From the NCBI GenBank assembly GCA_027494015.1, contig JAOSJP010000001.1:248001-312000 (forward strand): a stretch of DNA of 64,000 bases. Reading direction: 5' to 3'. This stretch comes from Anaerolineae bacterium. Its GTDB lineage: Bacteria; Chloroflexota; Anaerolineae; Aggregatilineales; Aggregatilineaceae. The position numbers were made by a program, and so were the translations under genes. This document shows positions 1-9,459 of the stretch, piece by piece. The notes under the pieces are model-generated. The model did not search any database. It was not told the origin of the DNA and saw only the letters and a program-made list of their open reading frames with translations. Position 1 is the first letter of the stretch. Each line of letters starts with the position of its first letter.

Positions 1-545
1 TCCAGGTAGAGGCTGGTGCTGCTGTCCAGGCGACCGGCAGGGCTGATCACCGCCGTCAGCGCGTCCAGCACGCGGATCGGGAAGTGGGCCTCCTCGGCGC
101 TGCCCGGCGGGGCGGGGCGGCGCGCGGCGGCGATGAACTTGACCAGTGTGAGCAGGTTGCGGTCGTCGGCCCGCTCGTAAGTCACGTCGTCCATCAGCTT
201 GCGGATGAAGTAGATGCCCCACCCGCCCGGCTCGCGGCTGTCCAGCGGCTCGGACGGGTCGGGCGCTTCGTGCAGCAGGGGGTTGAAGGCAGGGCTGTTG
301 TCGGCGATGGTCACGATGAAACGATCGGGTTCTGCCCGGCACGCGATCTCGATCTCGCTCCCGTCATCGTGGTAGGCGAAGCCGTGCTCGATGATGTTGG
401 TCAGCGCCTCGTCAACGGCCATCTGGCAGTGATAGACAGCGCGCTCGTCCAGACCAGTCTGTTCGGCGGCTTCGACGACGAAATCGCAGGCCTGGCGCAC
501 TTCTTCGAGACGCGCCGGGATGGCGAGGCGGCTCATTTCAGCCAT
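1..545 (-). CDS. RsbW-like anti-sigma kinase fused to STAS domain (3' partial)
   Basis: Predicted cytoplasmic serine kinase/anti-sigma regulator of the GHKL ATPase family that works with anti-sigma antagonists by partner switching. The N-box is visible (VDEALTNIIEHG, near residue 45) and so is the G2 box (GGWGIYFIRKLMD, near residue 105). After about residue 140 a second module begins (ALTAVISPAGRLDSSTS), which reads like the start of a STAS domain, so the protein is probably an RsbW-STAS fusion. The ATG at 545 is preceded by GAGGA five bases upstream. The C-terminus lies beyond the window. It follows the STAS gene by 47 bp on the same strand. The sigma-factor target is unknown. Confidence 0.85.
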   Translation of the reverse strand, partial: MAEMSRLAIPARLEEVRQACDFVVEAAEQTGLDERAVYHCQMAVDEALTNIIEHGFAYHDDGSEIEIACRAEPDRFIVTIADNSPAFNPLLHEAPDPSEPLDSREPGGWGIYFIRKLMDDVTYERADDRNLLTLVKFIAAARRPAPPGSAEEAHFPIRVLDALTAVISPAGRLDSSTSLYL

Positions 546-592
546 AGGATTCCTCAAGCAGGCGGCGGCGTGCGGCGGTGCACGGCCAGCCG

Positions 593-931
593 CTAGAAGC
601 TGCCGACAGCCTCAACCTGGGTTGGGTAGATTTCGAAGATAGAGTCCAGTCCGGCAAGTTCGAGCACCTCGCGGACGCGCTCAGAAGGGTTGGCGATGCG
701 CAGGTCTCCGCCGGTGCGCTTGACGCGCTTGAGGACGCGCACCATCTCGCGCAGGCCGGCGCTGCTCATGTACTCAACGCCGCCGAGGTCGAGCACGAGG
801 TTGGTCTTGCCATCGTCAACGGACCTGTCCATCGCGCTGCCAAGCTCGGCGGCATTCGTGCTGTCAACGCGCCCGATGACCTCAAAAAGCTGGACGCGCT
901 TCATGTCCGATGTGCTGATTTCCATGACCAT
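593..931 (-). CDS. STAS-domain anti-anti-sigma factor (RsbV/SpoIIAA-like)
   Basis: A single STAS domain of about 112 residues. The phosphorylatable serine lies in the conserved context LDLGGVEYMSSAGLREMV, as in SpoIIAA/RsbV. In that family the unphosphorylated form binds the anti-sigma kinase and frees the sigma factor. The frame is open upstream to 1039, but the ATG at 931 is preferred: it lies about 10 bases after AAGGAG and begins directly at the domain (MVMEIST). An ATG at 925 is a close alternative. It is the first gene of a two-gene operon with the downstream RsbW-like kinase, the usual pairing for partner switching. Confidence 0.88.
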   Translation of the reverse strand: MVMEISTSDMKRVQLFEVIGRVDSTNAAELGSAMDRSVDDGKTNLVLDLGGVEYMSSAGLREMVRVLKRVKRTGGDLRIANPSERVREVLELAGLDSIFEIYPTQVEAVGSF

Positions 932-964
932 GGTCTGCAGGCTCCTTTCTGCGGGTGTGGGAGC

Positions 965-970
965 ATTATA
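965..970 (-). promoter_or_regulatory. Candidate -10 box for the STAS/RsbW operon
   Basis: A perfect TATAAT on the minus strand lies about 34 bases upstream of the start at 931. No good -35 is present at 16-18 bp; TTGTGC occurs 20 bp upstream. Confidence 0.45.
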
Positions 971-1027
971 CCACCATTTGCGCGCGTGGCAGCACAAGAA
1001 GATGCGCGGCGAATTGGAGCGCACGAT

Positions 1028-1219
1028 GGGTGCGTGCAAAACCTGTCAGGCAGGGCGCTGCTCTGCTGCGCCCTGGTTGACCTCACCCCCGCTCGGCGCT
1101 GACGCGCCTCGCCGCCCCCTCTCCGTTGACGGAGAGGGGGCAAGCCGAGCGGGGCGAGGCTGGGGGTGAGGTCAATACCCCCACGTCAAACAAGTCGCTG
1201 ACGACCTTTGCACGCACCC
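1028..1219 (+). repeat. MITE-like element copy 1 (192 bp) with target duplication
   Basis: The left end is GGGTGCGTGCAAAA and the right end is TTTGCACGCACCC, forming terminal inverted repeats. Inside are a palindrome around GGGCGCTGCTCTGCTGCGCCC and a long GC-rich palindrome centred on CCCTCTCCGTTGACGGAGAGGG. The element is flanked by CGCACGAT at 1020-1027 and again at 1220-1227, an 8-bp direct repeat that fits a target-site duplication. It has no coding capacity. It lies between the divergent STAS and SCP2 genes. Confidence 0.8.
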
Positions 1220-1230
1220 CGCACGATAAG

Positions 1231-1259
1231 TGGGCAGCCCTTCCCGATGCTGTTATAGT
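1231..1259 (+). promoter_or_regulatory. Candidate promoter for the SCP2 gene
   Basis: TGGGCA, a 17-bp spacer, then TATAGT. It lies 55 bases upstream of the ATG at 1314 and just outside the MITE-like element. Confidence 0.35.
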
Positions 1260-1313
1260 AAGGGGCGTGTGTGACAGGCCGCGTCTGCGCGATGACAGGG
1301 CAGGAGGATTCGG

Positions 1314-1647
1314 ATGCCGCGTGTGACCTCTATCCAGGAGATCTTTGAGCAGATTGACGAAGGATTTAACCCGGCCAAAGCGGAGGGTGTTGACGCCGTG
1401 TTCCAGTTCAACCTGACTGGCGATCAGTGGCGGGCAGTACTGGGTGAAGGTGGCCAACCAGCGGGCCGAGGTTCATCAGGGCGTGCATGACGCCCCGACC
1501 ATGATCATCACGTCGAGCGCGGCTGATTATCTGGCTCTGGTCAATGGCGATCTCAACGCGATGACGGCCTTCATGCAGGGCAAGGTCAAGGTCAAGGGCG
1601 ACATGGGCCTGGCGCTGAGGCTGCAAGCCATGTTTGGGATTGGCTGA
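1314..1647 (+). CDS. SCP2 sterol-binding domain protein, one frameshift
   Basis: Small protein (about 110 residues if repaired) of the SCP-2 lipid-binding fold. The N-terminal part reads EIFEQIDEGFNPAKAEGVDA in the frame opened by the ATG at 1314, which has AGGAGG six bases upstream. The C-terminal part (NGDLNAMTAFMQGKVKVKGD, typical of SCP2) is in the next frame. The switch occurs near 1428 in GATCAGTGGCGGGCAG, where a single extra base would explain it. As read, translation ends early at a TGA near residue 58. A terminator-like hairpin follows at 1681. The family binds hydrophobic ligands; the ligand here is unknown. A real pseudogene or a consensus error are both possible. Confidence 0.8.
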
Positions 1648-1680
1648 CCTTTTTTCGCAGAACCAGTCTGCGTGCAGTGT

Positions 1681-1715
1681 GCGGGCGCAATCTCCAGCGA
1701 GATCGCGCCCGCTTT
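1681..1715 (+). terminator. Hairpin terminator after the SCP2 gene
   Basis: A 14-bp stem with one mismatch (GCGGGCGCAATCTC / GAGATCGCGCCCGC), 4-base loop CAGC, then TTT. It lies between convergent genes and may serve both. Confidence 0.55.
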
Positions 1716-1731
1716 GCTGACCGGCTTCCCG

Positions 1732-4700
1732 CTACTGCGGGATGGGCACGTTGGCGCGCAGCCGCTGCAGCGTGCGCAGCGAGACCAGCGAGCGCAACGG
1801 CACGCCGTACTGATCCAGCGCCGCTTCGCTGAGCACATCGTTCGCGCCTGGCGAGGTCGGGCGCAGCGCGTCATCCACGCCCGCCGGTCCAAGCGCGCGG
1901 TTGATGGGCCGCCAGACGTTGGTCAGCGGCAGGTTGTAGCGTTCCGCCAGGCGCACAATGGTGCTGTTGTAGGCGTTGAGCGACGAGTATATCTCCGGCG
2001 GGCCGGGGATGGTCGTCAGCACGGGGATCGCCCCGTATTGCGCGATGGTGCGGGCGATGCCGTCGAGCGCGCTCTCGAACTGGTCGAGCGGCGTCCCCGC
2101 CAGCACGTCATTGCGCCCGACCACCACGAAGACGACCGAGGGCCGATTCACACGTAGCTCGCAGTCGAGCGGAGTCTCGCCACCGCCACAGAAGTTGCCG
2201 TTGGCGAGGGCGGGGTTGAGCAGGTCAGCCGCCCGCCAGCCAGGATCGCCCGCCAGCGCGCCGCCTCCCTCGAAGCTGTTGCGCCCGGTTGCCAGGGGGG
2301 TGCTGGCGTAATAGGAGACCAGGTCGCTCAGCTCTGCCGCGTCCTTGAGCGTGCCGAAGTCGCCATTGCCGTCGGCGAAGTCCCCCAGGAAGTCCGCCGG
2401 GCGCGCATCGCCCACCACGCTGAACACCCCAGAGTCCATGCCCTGCGCACGGCCCCGCGCGTACAGATCGCGGACGGTCTGCAACACTTCTCCTTCTACG
2501 TCGGGCACATTCGGGATGGCGTCAATGTCCACCAGATCGGACGATGGCGGCTCAGTAGGCGGCGGGACTTCGGTCGGCGGCTCCTGGATGGGGTTGACGG
2601 TCACGGTGAAGGCCGCGCGCGCCGTCCCGCCGCGCCCGTCGTCGAGGGAGAGGGTCACGGCGCTGCTCCCCGGCGCGAGGGCGGTCAGGTTGATCGTCCC
2701 CGGCGCGGAGACGAAGGCCGCGACGACGCCCGGATTGTCGGGCAGGGCCACCACGTTGAGCAGCGGGTCGCCGTCGGGGTCAGAGGCGGCGTAGAACACG
2801 TCGCGCACCTCGCCGACATTCAGCGTCAGGTCTGCGATTGGCTCGATGACCGGGTTGCGGTTGGGCTGGGCGACGGTCACGGTGAAGGCCGCGCGCGCCG
2901 TCCCGCCGCGCCCGTCGTCGAGCGAGAGGGTCACGGCGCTGCTCCCCGGCGCGAGGGCGGTCAGGCTGACCGTCCCCGGCGCGGAGACGAAGGCCGCCAC
3001 CACGCCCGGATTGTCGGGCAGAGCCACCACGTTGAGCAGCGGGTCGCCGTCGGGGTCAGAGGCGGCGTAGAACACGTCGCGCACGTCGCCGACATTCAGC
3101 GTCAGGTCGGCGATTGGCTCGATGGCCGGGTTGCGGTTGGGCTGGGCGACGGTCACGGTGAAGGCCGCGCGCGCCGTCCCGCCGCGCCCGTCGTCGAGGG
3201 AGAGGGTCACGGCGCTGCTCCCCGGCGCGAGAGCGGTCAGGCTGACCGTCCCCGGCGCGGAGACGAAGGCCGCGACGACGCCCGGATTGTCGGGCAGAGC
3301 CACCACGTTGAGCAGCGGGTCGCCGTCGGGGTCAGAGGCGGCGTAGAACACGTCGCGCACCTCGCCGACGTTGAGCGTCACGTCGGCGATTGGCTCGATG
3401 ACCGGGTTGCGGTTGGGCTGGGCGACGGTCACGGTGAAGGCCGCGCGCGCCGTCCCGCCGCGCCCGTCGTCGAGGGAGAGGGTCACGGCGCTGCTCCCCG
3501 GCGCGAGAGCGGTCAGGCTGACCGTGCCCGGCGCGGAGACGAAGGCCGCCACCACGCCCGGATTGTCGGGCAGGGCGACGGGGTTGAGCAGCGGGTCGCC
3601 GTCGGGGTCAGAGGCGGCGTAGAACACGTCGCGCACCTCGCCGACGTTGAGCGTCAGGTCGGCGATTGGCTCGATGACCGGGTTGCGGTTGGGCTGGGCG
3701 ACGGTCACGGTGAAGGCCGCGCGCGCCGTCCCGCCGCGCCCGTCTTCGAGGGAGAGGGTCACGACGCTGCCCCCCGGCGCGAGAGCGGTCAGGTTGATCG
3801 TCCCCGGCGCGGAGACGAAGGCCGCGACGACGCCCGGATTGTCGGGCAGGGCCACCACGTTGAGCAGCGGGTCGCCGTCGGGGTCAGAGGCGGCGTAGAA
3901 CACGTCGCGCACCTCGCCGACGTTGAGCGTCAGGTCGGCGATTGGCTCGATGACCGGGTTGCGGTTGGGCTGGGCGACGGTCACGGTGAAGGCCGCGCGC
4001 GCCGTCCCGCCGCGCCCGTCTTCGAGGGAGAGGGTCACGACGCTGCCCCCCGGCGCGAGAGCGGTCAGGTTGATCGTCCCCGGCGCGGAGACGAAGGCCG
4101 CGACGACGCCCGGATTGTCGGGCAGGGCCACCACGTTGAGCAGCGGGTCGCCGTCGGGGTCGGAGGCGGCGTAGAACACGTCGCGCACGTCGCCGACATT
4201 CAGCGTCAGGTCGGCGATTGGCTCGATGGCCGGGTTGCGGTTGGGCTGGGCGACGGTCACGGTGAAGGCCGCGCGCGCCGTCCCGCCGCGCCCGTCTTCG
4301 AGGGAGAGGGTCACGACGCTGCCCCCCGGCGCGAGGGCGGTCAGGCTGACCGTCCCCGGCGCGGAGACGAAGGCCGCCACCACGCCCGGATTGTCGGGCA
4401 GGGCCACCACGTTGAGCAGCGGGTCGCCGTCCGGGTCAGAGGCGGCGTAGAACACGTCGCGCACGTCGCCGACGTTGAGCGTCACGTCGGCGATTGGCTC
4501 GATGGCCGGGTTGCGGTTGGGCTGGGCGACGGTCACGGTGAAGGCAGCGCGCGCCGTCCCACCGCGCCCGTCTTCGAGGGAGAGGGTCACGACGCTGCCC
4601 CCCGGCGCGAGAGCGGTCAGGTTGATCGTCCCCGGCGCGGAGACGAAGGCCGCCACCACGCCCGGATTGTCGGGCAGAGCCACCACGTTGAGCAGCGGGT

Positions 4701-7115
4701 CGCCGTCCGGGTCAGAGGCGGCGTAGAACACGTCGCGCACGTCGCCGACGTTGAGCGTCAGGTCGGCGATTGGCTCGATGGCCGGGTTGCGGTTGGGCTG
4801 GATCACCGCGACGGCGAAGGTCACCTGCGCCATTCCGCCGCGCCCGTCGTCGAGCGAGAGGGTCACGGCGCTGCTGCCGGGGGTGAGGGCGGTCAGGTTG
4901 ATCGTCCCCGGCGCGGAGACGAAGGCCGCCACCACGCCCGGATTGTCGGGCAGAGCCACCACGTTGAGCAGCGGGTCGCCGTCCGGGTCAGAGGCGGCGT
5001 AGAACACGTCGCGCACGTCGCCGACGTTGAGCGTCACGTCGGCGATTGGCTCGATGACCGGGTTGCGGTTGGGAATCTCCGTCGGCGTTGGCGTCAGTGT
5101 TTCAGTTGGCGTCCAGGTGGGCAGCGGCGTTTCGGTAGCCGTCTCTGTCGCTGTCGGTGTGGCGGTGAAGGTGGCCGTCGCGGTGTAGGTCAGGGTCGGC
5201 AGCGGCGTGAAGGTCTCTGTTGGCGTCCAGGTGGGTGTGAACGTCTCGGTAGCCGTCGCGGTGTAGGTCAGGCGTCGGCAGCGGCGTGAAGGTCTCCGTC
5301 GGCGTCCAGGTGGGTGTGAACGTCTCGGTAGCCGTCGCGGTGTAGGTCAGGGTCGGCAGCGGCGTGAAGGTCTCTGTTGGCGTCCAGGTGGGTGTGAACG
5401 TCTCGGTAGCTGTCGCGGTGTAGGTCAGCGTCGGCAGCGGCGTGAAGGTCTCCGTCGGCGTCCAGGTGGGCGGCGGCGTTTCGGTGGCCGTCTCTGTCGC
5501 TGTCGGCGTGGCGGTGTAGGTCAGGGTCGGCAGCGGCGTGAACGTCAGGCGGCGTTACTGTCGGCGTCCAGGTGGGTGTGAAGGTCTCGGTAGCCGTCGC
5601 GGTGTAGGTCAGGGTCGGCAGCGGCGTGAAGGTCTCCGTCGGCGTCCAGGTGGGTGTGAACGTCTCGGTGGCCGTCTCTGTCGCTGTCGGCGTGGCGGTG
5701 TAGGTCAGCGTCGGCAGCGGCGTGAAGGTCAGGCTTGGCGTTACTGTCGGCGTCCAGGTGGGCGTGAAGGTCTCCGTCGGCGTCCAGGTGGGCGGCAGGG
5801 TGCCGGTCGGCGTGTCACTCGGTGTGAAGGTCGCTGTCGGCGTGGCGCTGGGCGTCTGGGTCAGCGTTGCTGTGGCCGTATTCGTCGGCGTGATGGTCGC
5901 GGTGGCCGCTGCGGTGACTGTCGGCGTGGCGGTGACGGCCAGCGTGCGCGTTGGCGAAGGCGTATGGGACGGCGTAGGTGTCGGCGTCGGCGGGATGGGA
6001 CTCACGCCGACGAGGTGGCACGCACCAGAGGGCGCGATGAAGCGCGCCTCCACCCAGCCGAACGTCCCGGCGATGTGAATCTGCCACCATTGGCCGAAGG
6101 TGTCGCGCCCCGCCACGCTGAATTCCTGCCCGGCGGCGACGAAGGTCATCAGCGTGTAGACGGTCCCTGGGCCGCTGTAGACCGGCAGCCCATTCTGGAC
6201 GATGCGCACGCGGCAAGGCTCCGGTGTGGGGCTGGGCGTGGCCGTGCCGGGCGGCAGCGGTGTTGCGCTGGGGATGAACAGCGTCGGAGACGGCGGCAGA
6301 GGCGTGTTGGTCGGCGGGAGCGTCGGCGGCAGCGTGCCCAGCAGCGGGGTGGGCGTTGGCGGCGGCAGGGCAATGCCTATGCCGCTGCACTCGCCCAGCT
6401 CGTTCACGTAGTAGTCACTCACCCAGCCGACCCGCCCGCGGTAGACGATCTGCCACCAGGGGGCCGGATAAAGCTGCCGCCCGATGACGGGTAGCTCCTG
6501 GCCGATGGTGACTCCATCAATGACCGGATAGACCAGCCCTGGACCGCTGCGCACGTTCAGCGCGCCGACAGCGACCTGCACGCGGCAGGTGCGACCTACC
6601 GGCGTGTTCGTGGGCACGAAGGGGGCTTGCGTGGCTCCTGGCGTCAGGGTCAGCGCGGCTGACTGCTCGCGCACGACCAGCATCAGCGTGGCCGGAGTCC
6701 CGCGCACGTCGCCGCGCCAGGGGACGATGGTCAGTGTCTGCTCGCCGGGAGCGTTGGGCCGCCAGCGCAGCAGCACCTGGAACTCGCTATCGCCCGTGTC
6801 CAGGTTGGGCGATGCCTGCGCGGCGACCACCGTTTCGCCCTGGATCAACTCCACGCGGGTGACGCCCACCGCATCGCTGGCGACGGCGTAGATCAGCACG
6901 TCGCTGCCCAGCAAGACGTGCGCCCCGTCGTCCGGGGCCTGGATCATCACGGTGGGAATGCCCGCTTCGCTGACGGGCGTGCCACTGGTGGCGGTGGCCT
7001 TCTTCCCGTCGTCATCCCCGCTCGACAGGTTGCAGGCGGACGCGATCAGGCTGAGCAGCACGAGCAGGAACAAGGGAATCCAGCGGGTGAGACGCGCGCG
7101 GTGGCCCAGGGTCAT
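1732..7115 (-). CDS. Giant surface lipoprotein: 2x SH3, Thr/Pro stalk, nine cadherin-like repeats, degenerate SGNH domain (two frameshifts)
   Basis: About 1,790 residues once two indels are repaired. Start ATG at 7115 (GGAGG five bases upstream) opens a lipoprotein signal peptide with lipobox LIASAC. Then follow an Ig-like segment, a bacterial SH3 domain ([11 protein letters not shown]...GWVSDYYV), a Pro-rich linker, a second SH3 domain ([10 protein letters not shown]...GWVEARFI), a long Thr/Pro stalk ([14 protein letters not shown] type), nine 92-residue repeats containing the calcium-binding-like [10 protein letters not shown], and a C-terminal SGNH-hydrolase-like domain. The last keeps GRND, but block I reads [10 protein letters not shown] (no GDS serine) and no DxxH histidine is evident, so it is probably not catalytic. 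Frame changes occur near 5549 and 5270 inside the stalk repeats. Likely an outward-facing cell-envelope or adhesion protein; that role is inferred. Confidence 0.82.
2590..5037 (-). repeat. Nine tandem 276-bp coding repeats
   Basis: Nine copies of a 276-bp unit, each encoding 92 residues from TLNVG(D/E)[12 protein letters not shown] to PNRNP(A/V)IEPIAD. The copies differ at only a few residues (INL/VSL, GGSVV/GSSAV, LEDG/LDDG, NVVALP/NPVALP). Such near-identity indicates recent expansion or homogenisation, and such an array can change copy number by recombination. Confidence 0.95.
5080..5996 (-). repeat. Thr/Pro-stalk coding minisatellite
   Basis: Imperfect tandem units encoding [19 protein letters not shown] and variants. 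Two units carry indels relative to their neighbours. Near 5549 CAGGCGGCG replaces CAGGCTTGGCG. Near 5270 CAGGCGTCGG replaces CAGGGTCGG. These break the reading frame of the lipoprotein. Confidence 0.85.
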
Positions 7116-7290
7116 CATCGCCTCCGTAGCACACAGCCGCACGGCGCATGGTGAGCGCCTGCGGCAGAACTGACTATAAGGCAGACCTTCCGCCGTGCCC
7201 ATGCGGCAGGCCGCCAGAATGCGAACGCGACAGGTTGTTTTGGTATTTTCAGTCTATGCCCGATAGCGGGATGGCGTCAACGGGTCAGCG

Positions 7291-7320
7291 GGCGAGTCCC
7301 CCAATCATTGGGGAGTCGCC
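7291..7320 (-). terminator. Stem-loop downstream of the redoxin lipoprotein
   Basis: GGCGAGTCCCCCAAT faces CATTGGGGAGTCGCC as an imperfect inverted repeat, 30 bases beyond the stop of the 7350-8162 gene. There is no T-run, so it may only be a stability hairpin. Confidence 0.35.
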
Positions 7321-7349
7321 GGGCGGGCGTTGACCAGTCGTTGGCCGGG

Positions 7350-8162
7350 TTACGAGCCGTCCTCAGGGGGACGGTTGGCAAACAGCGTGATGGCGTCGCG
7401 CAGGTCGTGCCAGTCCACCAGGCCCTCGTACAACAGGTGAGCAGTGCCGTCTGGCTCGATCACAATGACGGTCACTGCTTCAGGAATGGCCGCGTCCGGG
7501 CCGAAGTCGCGTTCCAGCGCGGCGACCAGGGGGCGGCTGGCCGCCCCGAAGACGTAGTCCGCCGGCACCTCGTCGCTGAGGATCAGCTCGGCGGTCGGCC
7601 AGTGCTCGCTCAATCCCGCCTGCAGAGCGCGGCGCAGGCGCGCCGCCGATTCACCGGGCACCACGTCCAGGGCGACGAAGACCGTATCGGTCAGCAGGTC
7701 CAGATCATAGCGATCCTGGGCGGCGACCAGCAAGCGACCCTGCTGCTCGATGCAGATCGCGCATGAGGCGGACAGGGTTTGCAGCACGACGGCGCGCCCC
7801 AGGAACTCGTCGAGCGTGCGCGTCTCGCCGGTATCGTCGGCGAAGGGCAGCGACAGCCAGTCCCCGCGCGGGATGAGCGTACCCATCGGCACTTCGGTAG
7901 GGCCGCTGCGGTCGCGCGTGGGGTAGGGGGTGGGCGAAGTGCGCGCGGCGGTGGGCGCAAGCGTGAGCGGCGGCGTGGCCGAAGGCCACTCGGTCGGCCA
8001 GGGCGTGTGAGTGGGCCGAGCCTGAGCCGTCTGGGTGAGCTGCTGGGCGCTGGCGGCGGCGTCAAGCTGCGAGGGCCTGTCGGACGACTCACTGCCGCAG
8101 GCGGCCAGGGCCAGGGCGGCGGCGAGCAGAACAGCGCAGACTGTACGCGAACGGGTTTGCAT
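7350..8162 (-). CDS. Thioredoxin-fold (redoxin/TlpA-like) lipoprotein
   Basis: 270 residues. The N-terminus is a lipoprotein signal with lipobox LALAAC, followed by a Thr/Pro-rich spacer to about residue 90 and then a thioredoxin-like domain. The redox motif CAIC sits in the usual place after the first strand (VVLQTLSASCAICIEQQ). The sequence around EAVTVIVIEPDGTAHLLYEG matches the later core strands of redoxins. It should act outside the membrane as a thiol-disulfide oxidoreductase or thiol peroxidase-like protein; the partner is unknown. It is transcribed on its own toward the large lipoprotein gene. Confidence 0.78.
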   Translation of the reverse strand: MQTRSRTVCAVLLAAALALAACGSESSDRPSQLDAAASAQQLTQTAQARPTHTPWPTEWPSATPPLTLAPTAARTSPTPYPTRDRSGPTEVPMGTLIPRGDWLSLPFADDTGETRTLDEFLGRAVVLQTLSASCAICIEQQGRLLVAAQDRYDLDLLTDTVFVALDVVPGESAARLRRALQAGLSEHWPTAELILSDEVPADYVFGAASRPLVAALERDFGPDAAIPEAVTVIVIEPDGTAHLLYEGLVDWHDLRDAITLFANRPPEDGS

Positions 8163-8234
8163 GATCGTCCTCGCGGGTATGGCAGTCGTTGCTGCTCATT
8201 ATACGATCAGCCCGCGCTGCGCGCATGGAAGGGG

Positions 8235-8273
8235 AAAACAAAAAGCCCTCTCGCCGGACGCGGAGAGAGAGCT
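8235..8273 (-). terminator. Rho-independent terminator after tRNA-Pro
   Basis: On the minus strand AGCTCTCTC and GAGAGGGCT form a 9-bp stem with one mismatch, followed by TTTTTGTTTT. It starts 15 bases past the 3' end of the tRNA. Confidence 0.75.
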
Positions 8274-8287
8274 GATTGAAGCGACAG

Positions 8288-8362
8288 TCGGGGCGCCCGG
8301 ATTTGAACCGGGGGCCTCTTGCACCCCATGCAAGCGCGCTAGCCAAGCTGCGCCACGCCCCG
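8288..8362 (-). tRNA. tRNA-Pro (anticodon GGG)
   Basis: A 75-base cloverleaf on the minus strand. Acceptor stem CGGGGCG pairs with CGCCCCG, followed by discriminator A. The anticodon stem CTTGC/GCAAG encloses the loop ATGGGGT, giving anticodon GGG. The T-arm contains GGTTCAAATCC. CCA is not encoded. A terminator follows at 8235-8273, and a weak -10 (TACCAT) lies at 8376-8381. Confidence 0.95.
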
Positions 8363-8442
8363 TTGCCTGACTGTTATGGTAGCGGGTGAGGGGGCGGATG
8401 TCAAGGATGGTTTTGCGACTTTGCGGCTACGACCCTTTCCGC

Positions 8443-9459
8443 TCAGTTATCTTCGCGCAAGAACTGCTCTGCCTTCTCCACCAGGTCGCGGCTGCCCATG
8501 AAAACCGGCACGCGCTGATGCAGGTTTTCCGGCTGGATGCTGAGGATGTCGCGCCAGCCGTCCGAGGCGTACCCGCCCGCCTGGGCCGCGATGAAGGCCA
8601 GCGGCTGCGCCTCGTAGGTCAGGCGCAGCTTGCCGTTGGGCTGGGCTGTGTCGGCGGGATACAGGAACACACCGCCGCGCAGCAGGTTGCGGTGAAAATC
8701 GGCGATCATGCTGCCGATGTAGCGCAGGCCGAGCGGCTCGCGCCCTTCGTTGTCCAGGCCCTGCAGCCAGGCTACGTAACGCTGAACGCCGCGCGTCCAG
8801 TATTTCTGCCGGCCCTGATTGACGCTGTAGTACTTGCCGGACGGGGGAGTACAAATATCCGGATGGCTGAGCAGAAACTCGCCAATGCTGAGGTCCAGCG
8901 TGAAGCCGTGCACGCCCTGCCCCGTGCTGTAGACCATCATCGTGCTCGACCCATAGATGACATAGGCGGCGGCAACCAGCCGCGAGCCGGGCTGGAGCAC
9001 GTCCTCCAGGGTGCCGCGCCCGTCGCCGGGCGTGATCTTGCGGTGGATGGCGAAGATGGTGCCGATGGAGGCGTTGACATCAATGTTCGACGAGCCGTCC
9101 AGAGGGTCGTAGATCAGCACGTAGTAGCCGGGCGGGTAGCGTTCGGGGATGTGCAGCAGATCGTCGTGCTCCTCGGACGCCATGACGCACACACGCCCGG
9201 TGTGGTCGTTCATGCGGAAGATCACCTGGTCGGCGTAGACATCGAGCTTTTGCTGGGTTTCGCCGTGCACGTTCTGCCCGGATGTTGCACCGAGCACGTT
9301 GGCGATGCCGGCGCGCGTGGTTTCGCGCGCGATCAGCTTGGCCGCCAGCGCGATGTCGTAGAGCAGGCTGGTCAGGCGGCCCGTTGCGGCGGGGTGCAGT
9401 TCCTGTTTGTCGAGGATATGGCGCTCGATGGTCACAAGTTTAGACAATACTGGTGGCAT
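8443..9459 (-). CDS. fbp: Class I fructose-1,6-bisphosphatase
   Basis: 338 residues, the usual length for class I FBPase. It hydrolyses fructose-1,6-bisphosphate to fructose-6-phosphate in gluconeogenesis, in the cytoplasm, with magnesium. The diagnostic metal and phosphate site is present ([18 protein letters not shown]), preceded by the acidic ASEEHDD segment. Near the C-terminus [10 protein letters not shown] and [20 protein letters not shown] match the conserved sugar-phosphate and core regions of the family. The ATG at 9459 has GAGGAA upstream. It stands alone between tRNA-Pro and the parvulin gene. Confidence 0.95.
   Translation of the reverse strand: MPPVLSKLVTIERHILDKQELHPAATGRLTSLLYDIALAAKLIARETTRAGIANVLGATSGQNVHGETQQKLDVYADQVIFRMNDHTGRVCVMASEEHDDLLHIPERYPPGYYVLIYDPLDGSSNIDVNASIGTIFAIHRKITPGDGRGTLEDVLQPGSRLVAAAYVIYGSSTMMVYSTGQGVHGFTLDLSIGEFLLSHPDICTPPSGKYYSVNQGRQKYWTRGVQRYVAWLQGLDNEGREPLGLRYIGSMIADFHRNLLRGGVFLYPADTAQPNGKLRLTYEAQPLAFIAAQAGGYASDGWRDILSIQPENLHQRVPVFMGSRDLVEKAEQFLREDN

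Noticed and set aside
1028..1219. GC palindromes read simply as Rho-independent terminators
   Set aside because: They are about 190 bp, have distant matched ends and flanking duplications, and lie both upstream and downstream of genes, so termination alone does not explain them.
2590..5037. Tandem repeat array that could be mistaken for a CRISPR
   Set aside because: Units are 276 bp, contiguous, coding, and have no spacers.
5538..6494. Long Arg/Gly-rich plus-strand reading frame opposite the Thr/Pro stalk
   Set aside because: It is the antisense of a low-complexity coding repeat, with no domain, start site or sensible composition.
8288..8362. tRNA with a CAT anticodon (Met or Ile2)
   Set aside because: The CAT is in the stem-loop border. 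The 5-bp stem CTTGC/GCAAG places GGG at positions 34-36.
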